From Saccharopolyspora oryzae (GTDB lineage Bacteria; Actinomycetota; Actinomycetes; Mycobacteriales; Pseudonocardiaceae), in the NCBI RefSeq assembly GCF_027853915.1, contig NZ_JAQGLA010000020.1:1-64000 (forward strand): DNA of 64,000 bases. Reading direction: 5' to 3'. The notes below the pieces were generated by a model that saw only the letters and a list, made by a program, of their open reading frames with translations, made no database searches and was not told the DNA's origin. This document shows positions 16,326-25,443 of this stretch, piece by piece (position 1 is the first letter of the stretch; each line of letters begins with the position of its first letter). Position numbers and translations under genes: made by a program.

Positions 16326-17114
16326 TCACCACTGGATGACGTACGGGCGGCCGGTGCGCTTGAAGTGCCCGACGTTGACGCATTCGGTGCGGCCGATGCG
16401 GACCCGCTGCGCCAGCGGCTGGTGGACGTGCCCGAACAGCGACCAGCGCGGCTGGTCGGTGGCGATCCGCTCGGCCAACGCCGCCGAGCCCAGCTCCGGC
16501 CGGCGGGCCATCACGTCGTAGGTCAGTTCCGGTACCGCGGGCGGCAGGTGGGTGCAGAGGACGTCCACTTCGGGCAGCTTCGCCAACGCGGCGTCGTAGT
16601 CCTCGGCGGTCCGCAGGTACGGCGTCCAGGCCGCGTTCTTGCGCAGGACCGCGCCCGGCGGGAGCACGGTGCCGCCGACGAAACCGAAGGTCAGGCCGTC
16701 GATCTGCACGCTGTCGCCGTCGAGCACCTGCACCCCGGCCCCGGCGAACTCCGGCCACAGGTGCGGCGCGTCGACGTTGCCGGGCGTGGCGTAGGTGGGG
16801 GCGGGCAGCGCGCCGAACAGCTCGGCGTACTGCTCGCGCACGGCCTCCTCGACCACCTTCGCCGGGTCGTCCAGACTCCCCCAGAGGGAGCGCACGTAGG
16901 CGCCGAACTCCGCGAGCTGCGGGCCGCGCCGCAGCTCGGCGAACCGGGCCACCTTCTCCGCGCCGAACACGCGGCCCAGGATCCCCCGGCCGTGGTCGTG
17001 GTAGTCCACGAAGTCGATCAGGTCGCCGAGCACCACGAGCGCATCGGCTCCATCACCCGCTCGCTTGAGCGCCTCGACGTTGCCGTGGACATCCGAAACG
17101 ACGTGGACGCGCAT
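16326..17114 (-). CDS. Calcineurin-like metallophosphoesterase
   Basis: A 262-residue enzyme of the two-metal phosphoesterase family. The metal ligands appear in order: VSDVHGN (residues 6-12), VLGDLIDF, PGNVD, CTHLP and FGHVHQPL. Members cut phosphomono- or diesters; the substrate here is unknown. GGGAG sits 4 nt before the chosen ATG. The gene is divergent from the acyl-CoA ligase at 17347. Confidence 0.85.
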   Translation of the reverse strand: MRVHVVSDVHGNVEALKRAGDGADALVVLGDLIDFVDYHDHGRGILGRVFGAEKVARFAELRRGPQLAEFGAYVRSLWGSLDDPAKVVEEAVREQYAELFGALPAPTYATPGNVDAPHLWPEFAGAGVQVLDGDSVQIDGLTFGFVGGTVLPPGAVLRKNAAWTPYLRTAEDYDAALAKLPEVDVLCTHLPPAVPELTYDVMARRPELGSAALAERIATDQPRWSLFGHVHQPLAQRVRIGRTECVNVGHFKRTGRPYVIQW

Positions 17115-17346
17115 CCAACTCCCATTCCCCGGCGGCTGCTGACCGAATCTAGACCGTTCTGAAACCTCCGCCCACCACCCGTGGCCCGAACAGCGCAATG
17201 CGGATCACCGACCGGAGTCGCTGGACCGATTCGGGTGGGTTCTAGTCTGTGCTGGCTGCTGCGGCGGGGACAAAGGGGACTACCGCTCAGTAACTATCAG
17301 CGTTAGGTTGTGCCCCACGGACTGGCGTGTTTTCGGAGGTTTCGAC

Positions 17347-19155
17347 GTGCGAGAGTTCAGCGCACCAGCCACCACGGCGGTGGCCGATGACGAGAACCTC
17401 ACCGACATGGTGTGGGCCAACGCGGAGCGCTTCGGGAGCACGGTGAGCTTCCGGCGCCGAGTGGACGGCACCTGGGTCGACGTCACCGCCGCTGACTTCG
17501 CCGCGCAGGTCCTGGCCGTGGCGAAGGGCCTGATGGCCAGCGGCTTGCAGCCGGGCGACCGGGTCGGGCTGATGTCCCGGACCCGATACGAGTGGAGCCT
17601 CCTGGACTTCGCGATCTGGACCGCGGGCTGCGTCACGGTCCCGATCTACGAGACCTCCTCGGCCGACCAGGCCGAGTGGATCCTCACCGACTCCGGCGCC
17701 AAGGCCGTCTTCGTGGAGACCGAAGCGCACCGCACCGAGGTGGACAGCGTCGTGGACCGGCTGCCCGAGGTCTCCCACGTGTGGCAGATCGAGGGGCCGA
17801 GCAGCGGCGGCGCGGCGGCCGCGGTGGACGAGCTCACCGCGCTCGGCGCCGAGGTGGAGGACCGCGACGTGCACCTGCGCCGTCGCGCCGTGGCGGCCGA
17901 CGACCTGGCCACCCTGATCTACACCTCGGGCACCACCGGCCGCCCCAAGGGCTGCGTGCTGACCCACCGCAACGTGCTCGCCGAGGTGCGGGCCGACATC
18001 GAGGCGTTCCCGCAGCTGACCAAGCCGGGCAACTCGATGCTGATGTTCCTGCCGATGGCGCACGTGCTCGCCCGCGCGATCACCGTGATGTGCGTCTACG
18101 GCCGCGTCACCCTCGGGCACACCGGCGACGTCAAGGACCTGGTCAACGACCTCGGTTCGTTCCGGCCGACGTTCGTGCTCGCGGTGCCGCGGGTGTTCGA
18201 GAAGGTCTACAACACCGCCAAGCAGAAGGCGCACGGCAGCGGCAAGGGCAAGATCTTCGACGCCGCCGAGGACACCGCGGTCGCCTACAGCCGCGCCATG
18301 GACGCCGGCAACGCCGGGCTGGCGCTGAAGCTCAAGCACCTGGTGTTCGACAAGCTGGTCTACGGCAAGCTGCGGGCCGCGCTCGGCGGCCGGTGCATCG
18401 CGGCGGTCTCCGGCGGGGCTCCGCTCGGCGAGCGGCTGGCGCACTTCTTCCGCGGCATCGGCGTACCGGTGCTGGAGGGCTACGGGCTCACCGAGACCAC
18501 CGCGGCGGCCGCGGTCAACGTGGAGACCGCGTTCAAGGTCGGCACCGTCGGCAAGCCGATCGCCGGGACCACGGTCCGCATCGCCGACGACGGCGAGGTG
18601 CTGGTCAAGGGCGACGTGGTGTTCCGCGAGTACTGGAACAACCCGCAGGCCACCAAGGAATCCCTCGAGGACGGCTGGTTCCACACCGGTGACCTGGGCT
18701 CGCTCGACGAGGACGGGTTCCTGCGGATCACCGGCCGCAAGAAGGAGATCATCGTCACCGCGGGCGGCAAGAACGTCGCCCCGGCGGTGCTCGAGGACGC
18801 GCTGCGGTCGCACCCGCTGATCAGCCAGTGCATGGTGGTCGGCGACAAGAAGCCGTTCATCGGCGCGCTGATCACCCTCGACCAGGAGTTCCTGCCGTCC
18901 TGGCTGGCCAACAACTCCCGCCCGGAGAACACCTCCCCGGCCGACCTGGTGGACGACCCGGACGTGCGCGCGGAAGTGCAGAAGGCGGTGGACGAGGCGA
19001 ACAAGTCGGTGTCCCGGGCCGAGCAGATCAAGCAGTTCCGCATCCTGCCGACCGACTTCACCGAGGCCAGCGGCGAGATGACCCCGAGCCTCAAGCTCAA
19101 GCGCAACAAGGTGGCCCAGAACCACGCGGCCACCATCGAGGCCATCTACTCCTGA
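17347..19155 (+). CDS. Long-chain fatty acid--CoA ligase (FadD15-like)
   Basis: This 602-residue AMP-forming ligase activates fatty acids through an acyl-adenylate. The P-loop YTSGTTGRPKG, the YGLTETTAAAA motif and the hinge GWFHTGDLGSLDEDGFLRITGRKKE are all intact. The last catalytic lysine region (SLKLKRNKV) is also present. GTG 17347 follows GGAGG by 7 nt; a longer frame starts at 17308 but lacks a ribosome site. Its position beside the SRPBCC/ArsA operon mirrors fadD15 (Rv2187). A strong hairpin terminator follows at 19251. Confidence 0.9.
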   Translation: MREFSAPATTAVADDENLTDMVWANAERFGSTVSFRRRVDGTWVDVTAADFAAQVLAVAKGLMASGLQPGDRVGLMSRTRYEWSLLDFAIWTAGCVTVPIYETSSADQAEWILTDSGAKAVFVETEAHRTEVDSVVDRLPEVSHVWQIEGPSSGGAAAAVDELTALGAEVEDRDVHLRRRAVAADDLATLIYTSGTTGRPKGCVLTHRNVLAEVRADIEAFPQLTKPGNSMLMFLPMAHVLARAITVMCVYGRVTLGHTGDVKDLVNDLGSFRPTFVLAVPRVFEKVYNTAKQKAHGSGKGKIFDAAEDTAVAYSRAMDAGNAGLALKLKHLVFDKLVYGKLRAALGGRCIAAVSGGAPLGERLAHFFRGIGVPVLEGYGLTETTAAAAVNVETAFKVGTVGKPIAGTTVRIADDGEVLVKGDVVFREYWNNPQATKESLEDGWFHTGDLGSLDEDGFLRITGRKKEIIVTAGGKNVAPAVLEDALRSHPLISQCMVVGDKKPFIGALITLDQEFLPSWLANNSRPENTSPADLVDDPDVRAEVQKAVDEANKSVSRAEQIKQFRILPTDFTEASGEMTPSLKLKRNKVAQNHAATIEAIYS

Positions 19156-19173
19156 TCCCTGCGCCTGTCTGAA

Positions 19174-19242
19174 GCACTCATTTTGCTTATCGGTGCGGGT
19201 GGCGGAACCTCAGCGCCCGCCCGGACTCCGGGTGCCCGACTT
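19174..19242. repeat. 70-bp dispersed repeat, copy 2
   Basis: Second copy of the repeat at 16142-16211, in the same orientation, just after the stop of the acyl-CoA ligase gene. The core CGGTGCGGGTGGCGGAACC differs at one base from the first copy. Confidence 0.7.
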
Positions 19243-19250
19243 GGCTCCAA

Positions 19251-19300
19251 GACCCGTGAGCGTTTTGGGTTGCTATGGCGACCCGAAGTGCTCACGGGTC
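19251..19300. terminator. Bidirectional hairpin terminator
   Basis: Arms GACCCGTGAGC (19251-19261) and GCTCACGGGTC (19290-19300) pair perfectly, and GGGT/ACCC inside the loop can extend the stem. TTTT follows on the plus strand. It lies between the convergent ligase and peptidase genes. Confidence 0.75.
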
Positions 19301-19307
19301 TTTTGCG

Positions 19308-20585
19308 TCAGCCGAAGGTTCCGGGGAGGGACTCGGCCCAGTCGGCTTGGAGCTGAGCCGTCGTCTGGCCGGTTTCCTCGCGGAGGGCGGCGTCCACTTC
19401 GGCCGGTGAGCTGAGGGCCGCTATCCGGTGGTACAGGCGCACCACGTGCTGTTCGCCGAAGCGCTCGACCAGGTGGCGGACGAACGACCAGGACTGCTGG
19501 TAGGCCAGGTCCCGGCCGCGGTCGGCGTGGTGGAACTCGTCGTCGTCCGGCAGCTGCTCGGGCAGTCCACCGGCGCGCACCTGGCGGACCAGCTCCGGCG
19601 CCACCTCGCGCGGCGGCACCCCGCTGCTCCGGTAGCCGACGTAGTCGGCGAAGCCCTCCCGCATCCACATCGGCGAACCGTCCACTGTGTACGCCCGCGC
19701 GGCGATGTGGGTGATCTCGTGGCGCAGCAGCGCCTTCAGCGCGGCGTCGGACAACTCGTCGGCGGCGCGCGGGTCCAGCACCACGCGCGGCCCCTCCACC
19801 CGGCGCGCCGCGGTGTCCACCCGATCCGCCACGGCGACCGCCGCGATGCCGTTCAGCGCGAACCCGGGCCCCACCACCGCCCTCAGCTCCTCGCGCGAGT
19901 CCGCGATCAGCACCCCCACCCGCTGGGACCAGCCTGTCCCCCACACCTCGGTCACATCGCGGATCACGGCGTCGAGCTGCCGCGCCACCCGCTCGACCGG
20001 TTCCCGGCGGTGCCCGATCACCAGCCCGCCAGGGGTCCGCACGGCGTGGCACGGGCCGAAGTCCCAAGGACCGCGCCACCGGTGCGCACCCGCGTCATCG
20101 GCCACGTACCAGGAACCGCCCCGGCGCACGAAGGACTGCTCGACCGGCTGCTCGGTCGGCACGCTGTCCACCCCGGCCAGCGCGTAGCGCAGCGAAACGC
20201 CCGGCGCCCAGGTCTCGCCGGTTCCGGTGGCCGGCGGCTCGGTCTCCGCCTCCAGCCGGTACGACCACTCGGTGAACGGGATCGCCGCCAGGTTCCGGAA
20301 CCACTGCAGCTGCCGCTGCCGGAAGTCCGCCGGGGCCTGCGGGTCCACTGTGGCCGCGAACGCCGACTCGTCCCGGGCCCGGATCGCGGCCGCGCGCTGC
20401 GCCAGCAGCTGCCGCACCGCGGATTCGTGCGAAGGCACGGGATTCGCCAGCCGGACCTGCCCCAGGACGTGGGTCGTCCCCGGTGTCGCGGGCAGTCCGA
20501 TCGCCATCACCCCGGCCAGCACCGCACCGGAGGCGGTGGCCGCCAGCCACCCGCGGAAGCTCCCCGAGCCCAGCACGGAGCGCAT
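19308..20585 (-). CDS. Membrane-anchored or secreted HExxH metallopeptidase
   Basis: The 425-residue protein begins with a basic stretch and a hydrophobic segment (about residues 12-32), a signal peptide or anchor. A nuclear-transport-factor-2-like region may follow, then a zinc peptidase domain with LLRHEITHIAAR and, about 20 residues on, EGFADYVGYR, which fits the HExxH...E gluzincin layout. The protein should act outside the membrane. Its substrate is unknown. It converges on the acyl-CoA ligase gene. Confidence 0.8.
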   Translation of the reverse strand: MRSVLGSGSFRGWLAATASGAVLAGVMAIGLPATPGTTHVLGQVRLANPVPSHESAVRQLLAQRAAAIRARDESAFAATVDPQAPADFRQRQLQWFRNLAAIPFTEWSYRLEAETEPPATGTGETWAPGVSLRYALAGVDSVPTEQPVEQSFVRRGGSWYVADDAGAHRWRGPWDFGPCHAVRTPGGLVIGHRREPVERVARQLDAVIRDVTEVWGTGWSQRVGVLIADSREELRAVVGPGFALNGIAAVAVADRVDTAARRVEGPRVVLDPRAADELSDAALKALLRHEITHIAARAYTVDGSPMWMREGFADYVGYRSSGVPPREVAPELVRQVRAGGLPEQLPDDDEFHHADRGRDLAYQQSWSFVRHLVERFGEQHVVRLYHRIAALSSPAEVDAALREETGQTTAQLQADWAESLPGTFG

Positions 20586-20634
20586 GTTAGAACCGAGGAC
20601 ATTTCGGACATCGCCCGGGTCCGCGGAAAAGCAG

Positions 20635-20667
20635 TCGGGGCCGACGCGCAGTGCGCGCCGGCCCCGA
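20635..20667 (-). terminator. Hairpin terminator after the NlpC/P60 gene
   Basis: TCGGGGCCG (20635-20643) pairs with CGGCCCCGA (20659-20667), with an inner CGCGC/GCGCG stem. On the minus strand CTGCTTTTCC follows the stem. It lies 15 nt beyond the NlpC/P60 stop. Confidence 0.7.
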
Positions 20668-20682
20668 TCAGGTCAGCGAATC

Positions 20683-21735
20683 TCAGCCCGCGACACGGCG
20701 GATCGAGTTCACCGGACCGATGCTCTGGTAGCTCGACACCTTGACGACGTCGCCCTCGGTCGGGGCGTGCACCGCCTTGCCGTTGCCGATGTAGATCGCC
20801 ACGTGGCTGACCGGGCTGTAGTAGAAGATCAGGTCGCCCGGCTTCAGGTCGCCGGCGGACACCGCCCGACCCTGGTTCACCTGGGTCTTGGTCGAGCCGC
20901 CGAGGCTGACGCCGGCCTGCTTGTACGCCCAGTAGGTCAGCCCGGAGCAGTCGAAGCTCGACGGCCCCTTGGCACCCCACACGTACGGCGAGCCCTGCTT
21001 GCCCAGCGCCGCGTTGACGGCCTGGATCGCGGCACCAGCACCCGCGATCGAGCCGACGCCGGTCTCGCCGTCGGACTTCAGCGAGTCCTGCTCCGCGCCG
21101 GAGAGCTCCTTGTAGCGCGCCTGGACCTTCTTGATCTGCGCGTCCATCTCCTTGGACTTGTTCTGGAAGTCCTGGAAGATGCGAGCGGAGTCGATCTCGG
21201 CCTGCGCAGCCCGGTTGCGGGCGTCCTGCGCGGCGCGCTCAGCGGCCTCGGCCTGGCTGCGGGCCGAGGAGAGGGCCTTGACCGCGTCGTTGTTGTCCTT
21301 CGCCAGCGCGTCCAGAGCGGAAGCGCGGTTGAGGAAGTCCTCCGGCGTCTCGCTCACCAGCAGCGCGGACAGCTTGTTCAGCCGGGCGCCCTGGTAGGAG
21401 GCGTGGGTCAGCTGGTCGACCTGGCCGCGGAACTTCTCCTCGTCGAGCCGGGCCTGGTTGGCGACCTGCTCGGCCTGCGCCGCCTCGTCGTTGGCGCGCT
21501 TGAGCTCGTCTTCCTTGGCCTGGTGGTCGTCCTCGGCCTTCTTCGTGTCCTCGGTGAGCTGCTCCGCTTGGTGCTGCAGCTCGCGGACCTGCTTGGCCGC
21601 GTCCGAGGCGTTGTCGGGAAGTGGTGGGTCTGCGAGAGCCGGTCCGGAGGACATACCAACGACGGCGACGACCGCGGTCGCGGTCAGTGCTCCTCGCAGA
21701 GATCGCTTAAGTCGGTGCGACGCCACGTCGCGCAC
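20683..21735 (-). CDS. NlpC/P60 peptidoglycan endopeptidase with coiled-coil
   Basis: This 350-residue secreted cell-wall hydrolase has a signal peptide (cleavage near GPALADPP), a long coiled coil (about residues 40-220) with heptad-like EDDHQAKEDELKRAND, and a C-terminal NlpC/P60 domain. The catalytic triad is Cys263 (FDCSGLTYW), His311 (SHVAIYIG) and His323 (AVHAPTEG). Such enzymes cut D-Glu/mDAP linkages during cell separation; the coiled coil is typical of autoinhibition or FtsX-like activation. The start is a GTG at 21735 or 21726. A structured leader precedes it. It corresponds in position to Rv2190c. Confidence 0.9.
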   Translation of the reverse strand: MRDVASHRLKRSLRGALTATAVVAVVGMSSGPALADPPLPDNASDAAKQVRELQHQAEQLTEDTKKAEDDHQAKEDELKRANDEAAQAEQVANQARLDEEKFRGQVDQLTHASYQGARLNKLSALLVSETPEDFLNRASALDALAKDNNDAVKALSSARSQAEAAERAAQDARNRAAQAEIDSARIFQDFQNKSKEMDAQIKKVQARYKELSGAEQDSLKSDGETGVGSIAGAGAAIQAVNAALGKQGSPYVWGAKGPSSFDCSGLTYWAYKQAGVSLGGSTKTQVNQGRAVSAGDLKPGDLIFYYSPVSHVAIYIGNGKAVHAPTEGDVVKVSSYQSIGPVNSIRRVAG

Positions 21736-21752
21736 TGCTCCTTCTGCTTCTC

Positions 21753-21820
21753 CACCCGCTTACCTTCCGGATGCCCCCGTATCCGGCTTGGCCGACTCCC
21801 CGACAAGTCGTTCAGCGGTG
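21753..21820 (-). ncRNA. Candidate structured 5' leader of the NlpC/P60 gene
   Basis: The RNA upstream of the peptidase start can fold with a closing stem (CACCGCU with AGCGGGUG, one bulge), a hairpin CCGGAU/AUCCGG (21767-21786) and a GAC/GUC hairpin. The strand ends GGUAAGCGGGUGGAG close to the start codon, somewhat like the end of c-di-AMP riboswitches, which often control cell-wall hydrolases in actinobacteria. The rest of that consensus is not evident, so the class is not assigned. Confidence 0.3.
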
Positions 21821-22106
21821 CCCCGCGGGCCGCCCGTTCTGGGCAACTGATCGCCGCGAGGTCCCGAGTAGGTTACGAAAGGTGAGGCCGGAGGTCCAGA
21901 AGCGGGGTCCAAATTTTGTGCATGTCGGCACAAGACCTCTAACGGAGGAGAGTCGCTTGCTCACTGTGACGAACATTCCAGTCGCATAAGCTGGAATTGT
22001 GAAGATCACCGTCACCCGATCGAGAGATCCACTTCACCGACGTGATCGATTATGAGATCGGCCACTCCCGCCCGATCGCCGAGCGGTCGATCCGGTCGCC
22101 GAAGGG
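21821..22106. other. Intergenic region upstream of the NlpC/P60 leader
   Basis: This 286-bp stretch contains the presumed promoter of the NlpC/P60 gene and the 3' end of the NYN gene transcript. I see no further gene; AGCTGGAATTGTGAAG and the nearby GATCGATTATGAGATC stretch are not part of a convincing reading frame. Confidence 0.4.
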
Positions 22107-23423
22107 TCAAACCCTGTTCAACCGCGCCAACAACATCGCCGAGGGGACCGCGTAGGCACCGCGCCGCTGCACCGAGGTGACCACTGCCCGGTCCGAGGTC
22201 GCCACCACCACCTGGCGCCCCTTCGGCTCGGCCGAGACCAGGTCCCGGATCACGTCGTCGGCCTGCACGCCGGGTTCGCTGAACAGCACCCGCACCCCGC
22301 GCGGCCCAGCGGTCGGCACGGCCAGCACGTCAGCGCCGTCGAAGACGACCGTGACCTCCGCACCGGTCCGCGCGGACAGCGCCGCGAGCTGGTGCGCCAG
22401 CCGGTCGCGCTGATCGGACAGCGGCAGCTCCGGATACCCGGTCTTGGTCACGTTGTAGCCGTCCACGATGAGGTGCACGGCGGGCAACCCCAGCAACCGG
22501 TCCAGCGCGGCCACGTCCGGAACATCACCGGTCGCCCCCGAATGCGCCCGCACCCGCTGCACGACGTCCGCGGGCCGCGGCCCGCTCCCGCTCGCGCCGA
22601 GCTCCCGCCGCAGGCCGCCCACGGCGCCCTCCAGCGTCTCCAGCAGCAGCGCCAAGCGCACCTCGTCGCCCTGACGGGCTTCTCGGGCGCTCTGCCGCGC
22701 CACCTCGACCTCGGCGCTCGCGCGCTCCGCGCGCCGCCGCTCCTCCTGCGCTCGCGCCCGCTCCCGATCGCGCTCCGCGGCGATCTCCGCGATCGCCGCC
22801 TCGCGCTCCGCGCGCATCGCGGTCAGCTCGCCGTCCGCCCGCTCCGCGGCGTCCTTGGCCTCCTTGAGCCGCACGCCCTGCTCGCGGAGCCGCTTGCGCA
22901 GCCGGTCGGCTTCGGAGCTGGTCTCCTCCCCCACCCGGTCCGCTGCTCGGCGGGCTTCGGCGAGCTCGCCGCGCAGCCGGTCCGCTTCGGCCGTCAGGCG
23001 TTCGACCCGCGCCACCGCGGAGTCGCGCTCGCTGCGCAGCTGTCCCTGCTCGGTGCGGAACGAGATCAGCTCCGCGTAGTGCGGCGCGATCGGCGAGCCC
23101 TGCAGCGCCGCCGCAGCGGCCACCACGATCGGGTCCGGGTCGTCGAGGGCGAGCGCTCCCGGGCGGTGGTTGTGGCACCAGTCCACCACCGCGGTGCGGA
23201 ACACCCCGGAGTCCCGCAGTGCGGCGAGCAGGGCTGGTTGCCCGAGCTTGGCGCGCTTGGCCGGGGCGAACTTGACCACCGGGCGCAGCTGCGCGGGGAC
23301 GTCGGTGTGCCGCATCTCCCCCAGCGCTCCCGCGGCCAGTTCGGCGAGCCGGGCGCGCAGCGGCGCGGCCAGCTCGTCCCACTCCACGGGCGACCCGACA
23401 CCGGTCTGCTGTGCACTGTCCAC
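22107..23423 (-). CDS. NYN-domain RNA-binding protein with coiled coil
   Basis: The 438-residue protein has an N-terminal helical domain (residues 1-120), a long charged coiled coil rich in Ala, Arg and Glu (about 120-265), and a C-terminal YacP-type NYN domain (about 300-438) with HLIVDGYNVTKTGYPEL, VVFDGADV and VVVATSDRAV. NYN domains share the PIN nuclease fold, so RNA cleavage is possible. GTG 23423 has GAGGAG 6 nt upstream and was preferred over 23483. It is divergent from the exonuclease/UvrC fusion. Confidence 0.85.
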   Translation of the reverse strand: MDSAQQTGVGSPVEWDELAAPLRARLAELAAGALGEMRHTDVPAQLRPVVKFAPAKRAKLGQPALLAALRDSGVFRTAVVDWCHNHRPGALALDDPDPIVVAAAAALQGSPIAPHYAELISFRTEQGQLRSERDSAVARVERLTAEADRLRGELAEARRAADRVGEETSSEADRLRKRLREQGVRLKEAKDAAERADGELTAMRAEREAAIAEIAAERDRERARAQEERRRAERASAEVEVARQSAREARQGDEVRLALLLETLEGAVGGLRRELGASGSGPRPADVVQRVRAHSGATGDVPDVAALDRLLGLPAVHLIVDGYNVTKTGYPELPLSDQRDRLAHQLAALSARTGAEVTVVFDGADVLAVPTAGPRGVRVLFSEPGVQADDVIRDLVSAEPKGRQVVVATSDRAVVTSVQRRGAYAVPSAMLLARLNRV

Positions 23424-23554
23424 AGCAGACTCCTCAGGTTCTGGGGTCTCTCCCGACCCCGGCATCGGTGGCGCCACCCCCACAGGCTAATGGCCGGGTG
23501 CCCAGGTGCCCGCATCCACCGCGCTGTCGGTAGCGGGACGTAACGTGACCGCCG

Positions 23555-25273
23555 ATGTCCGCGCACCCGCAGTTGTCCTTCGACGAGATCTTGACCAGCG
23601 AGGAAGTCCCGCTGCACGAGGTGACCTTCGTCGTCGTCGACCTGGAGACCACCGGTGGTGATCGCGGGCAGGACGCGGTGACCGAGATCGGTGCGGTCAA
23701 GATCCGCGGCGGCGAGGTGCTCGGCGAGTTCGCCACCCTGGTCAACCCGGAGCGCGGCATCCCGCCCGCGGTCGTGACGATCACCGGCATCACCGAGGCG
23801 ATGGTCGTCGACGCGCCCCGCATGGATTCGGTGCTGCCCGCGTTCCTGGAGTTCAGCCGCGGCTGCGTGCTGGTGGCGCACAACGCGCCGTTCGACGTGG
23901 GGTTCCTGCGGGCCAACTGCGAACGGCTCGGCCTGCGCTGGCCGAAACCGCAGGTCGTGGACACCGTCCGGCTGGCCCGCCGGGTGCTGACCAGGGACGA
24001 GACGCCCAACTACAAGCTCGGCACGCTCGCCCGCGTCCTCAACGCCCGGACCGAACCGGTGCACCGGGCGCTGGACGACGCCCGCGCCACCGTCGACGTG
24101 CTGCACTCCCTGCTTGAACGCGTCGGCGCGCTCGGCCTGCGGACGCTGGACGACCTGCTCAGCCACCTGCCCGACGTCACCCCGCAGCAGCGCGGCAAGC
24201 GCGGGCTCGCCGACGGGCTGCCGAACTCGCCCGGGGTGTACCTGTTCCGCGGTCCCAAGGACGAGGTGCTCTACGTGGGCACCGCGACCGATCTGCGGCG
24301 CCGGGTCCGCCAGTACTTCACCGCGGGTGAGCGGCGCAGCCGCGTCAAGGAGATGGTGGCGATCGCCGAGCGCGTCGACCACGTCGAATGCGCGCACCCG
24401 CTGGAGGCCGAAGTCCGCGAGCTCCGGCTGCTCGCCGCGCACCAACCGCGCTACAACCGCCGTTCGAAGAACCCTCAGCGCGCCTGGTGGGTGGTGCTGA
24501 CCGACGAGCCGTTCCCGCGCCTGTCGATCGTGCGCACCCCGAAACCGGACGCCCTGGGCCCGTTCAACTCCCGCAACGCCGCCAGCGACGCCGTCGAAGC
24601 GCTCCAGGAGGCGACTGCGGTGCGCCGGTGCACGGAACGCATCTCCGCGCGCGACCCGCGAGGACGGCCGTGCGCCTTGTACGAACTGGGACGCTGCGGT
24701 GCGCCCTGCGCGGGCCGGCAGAGCGCTGAGGAGTACGAGCCCGAGGTGATCTCCATCCGGGAGGTCATCGGCGGCCGCAGCTCCGTTCTGCTCGAACGCC
24801 TGCGGGACGAGCTCGACCGCCTCTCGACCGCCCAGCGCTTCGAGGACGCCGCCGCCCACCGCGACCAGCTAGCCGCACTGGTGCGCTCGCTGGACCGCGG
24901 ACAGCGGCTGTCCGCGCTGACGGCCGTCGAGGAGCTGATCGCGGCCCGGCCGGACGGTCGCGGCGGCTGGCACCTGTCGGTGATCCGCCACGGCAAGCTG
25001 GCGGCAGCGGGCAACGCCCGGCGCGGCGTGCGCCCGATGCCCGTCGTCGACCTGCTGCGGGCATCGGCGGAAACCGTCATCCCGGGTGCAGGACCACTGC
25101 GCGGCACCACCGCCGACGAAGCACGGATCGTCTACCGCTGGCTGACCACCGGCGGCACCCGCATGGTCCGATGCTCCACCCCGTGGCACGAACCCGCGGG
25201 TGCGGCAGGCTCCTGGCAGACCTGGCTGGACAAGGCCATCAACGGCCGAACCGCCTACGCCGCCATCGACTGA
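23555..25273 (+). CDS. DEDD exonuclease / GIY-YIG (UvrC-like) fusion protein
   Basis: The 572-residue protein joins a DNA polymerase III epsilon-like 3'-5' exonuclease (residues 20-190: VVDLETTGG, VAHNAPFDVGF, HRALDDARAT) to a UvrC-like N-terminal half with a GIY-YIG nuclease (NSPGVYLFRGPKDEVLYVGTA, near 228) and a UVR-like helical region (near 430). It lacks the RNase H-like C-terminal nuclease of true UvrC. Its mycobacterial counterpart is Rv2191. A role in DNA repair or editing is expected. Confidence 0.9.
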   Translation: MSAHPQLSFDEILTSEEVPLHEVTFVVVDLETTGGDRGQDAVTEIGAVKIRGGEVLGEFATLVNPERGIPPAVVTITGITEAMVVDAPRMDSVLPAFLEFSRGCVLVAHNAPFDVGFLRANCERLGLRWPKPQVVDTVRLARRVLTRDETPNYKLGTLARVLNARTEPVHRALDDARATVDVLHSLLERVGALGLRTLDDLLSHLPDVTPQQRGKRGLADGLPNSPGVYLFRGPKDEVLYVGTATDLRRRVRQYFTAGERRSRVKEMVAIAERVDHVECAHPLEAEVRELRLLAAHQPRYNRRSKNPQRAWWVVLTDEPFPRLSIVRTPKPDALGPFNSRNAASDAVEALQEATAVRRCTERISARDPRGRPCALYELGRCGAPCAGRQSAEEYEPEVISIREVIGGRSSVLLERLRDELDRLSTAQRFEDAAAHRDQLAALVRSLDRGQRLSALTAVEELIAARPDGRGGWHLSVIRHGKLAAAGNARRGVRPMPVVDLLRASAETVIPGAGPLRGTTADEARIVYRWLTTGGTRMVRCSTPWHEPAGAAGSWQTWLDKAINGRTAYAAID

Positions 25274-25290
25274 TCCGCCGACCGGCACGA

Positions 25291-25426
25291 CGCAATTTCA
25301 ATGGAAATCAGACGTCCGATTTCCATTGAAATTGCGGAAGAACTCCACAGACCGGGCGAGTTGTCCACATCCATCGGCGTGTCCGGCGCCCGACACGCCG
25401 TGGGAGCACAGTTTCAATTGAAACTG
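25291..25426. repeat. Composite palindromic element, copy 2
   Basis: The 46-bp palindrome (25291-25336) has a single A/C mismatch near its centre. TTGTCCACA is at 25361-25369, the hairpin CGGCGTGTC/GACACGCCG at 25375-25383/25392-25400, and CAGTTTCAATTGAAACTG at 25409-25426. Compared with copy 1, 17 or so extra bases with a related CTCCACAG stretch lie before the box. It separates the convergent UvrC-like and oxidoreductase genes. Confidence 0.9.
25361..25369 (+). promoter_or_regulatory. DnaA-box-like TTGTCCACA in element 2
   Basis: Exact match to the actinobacterial DnaA-box consensus at the equivalent module position as in element 1. Confidence 0.45.
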
Positions 25427-25443
25427 CGGAACTCCGGGACGGG

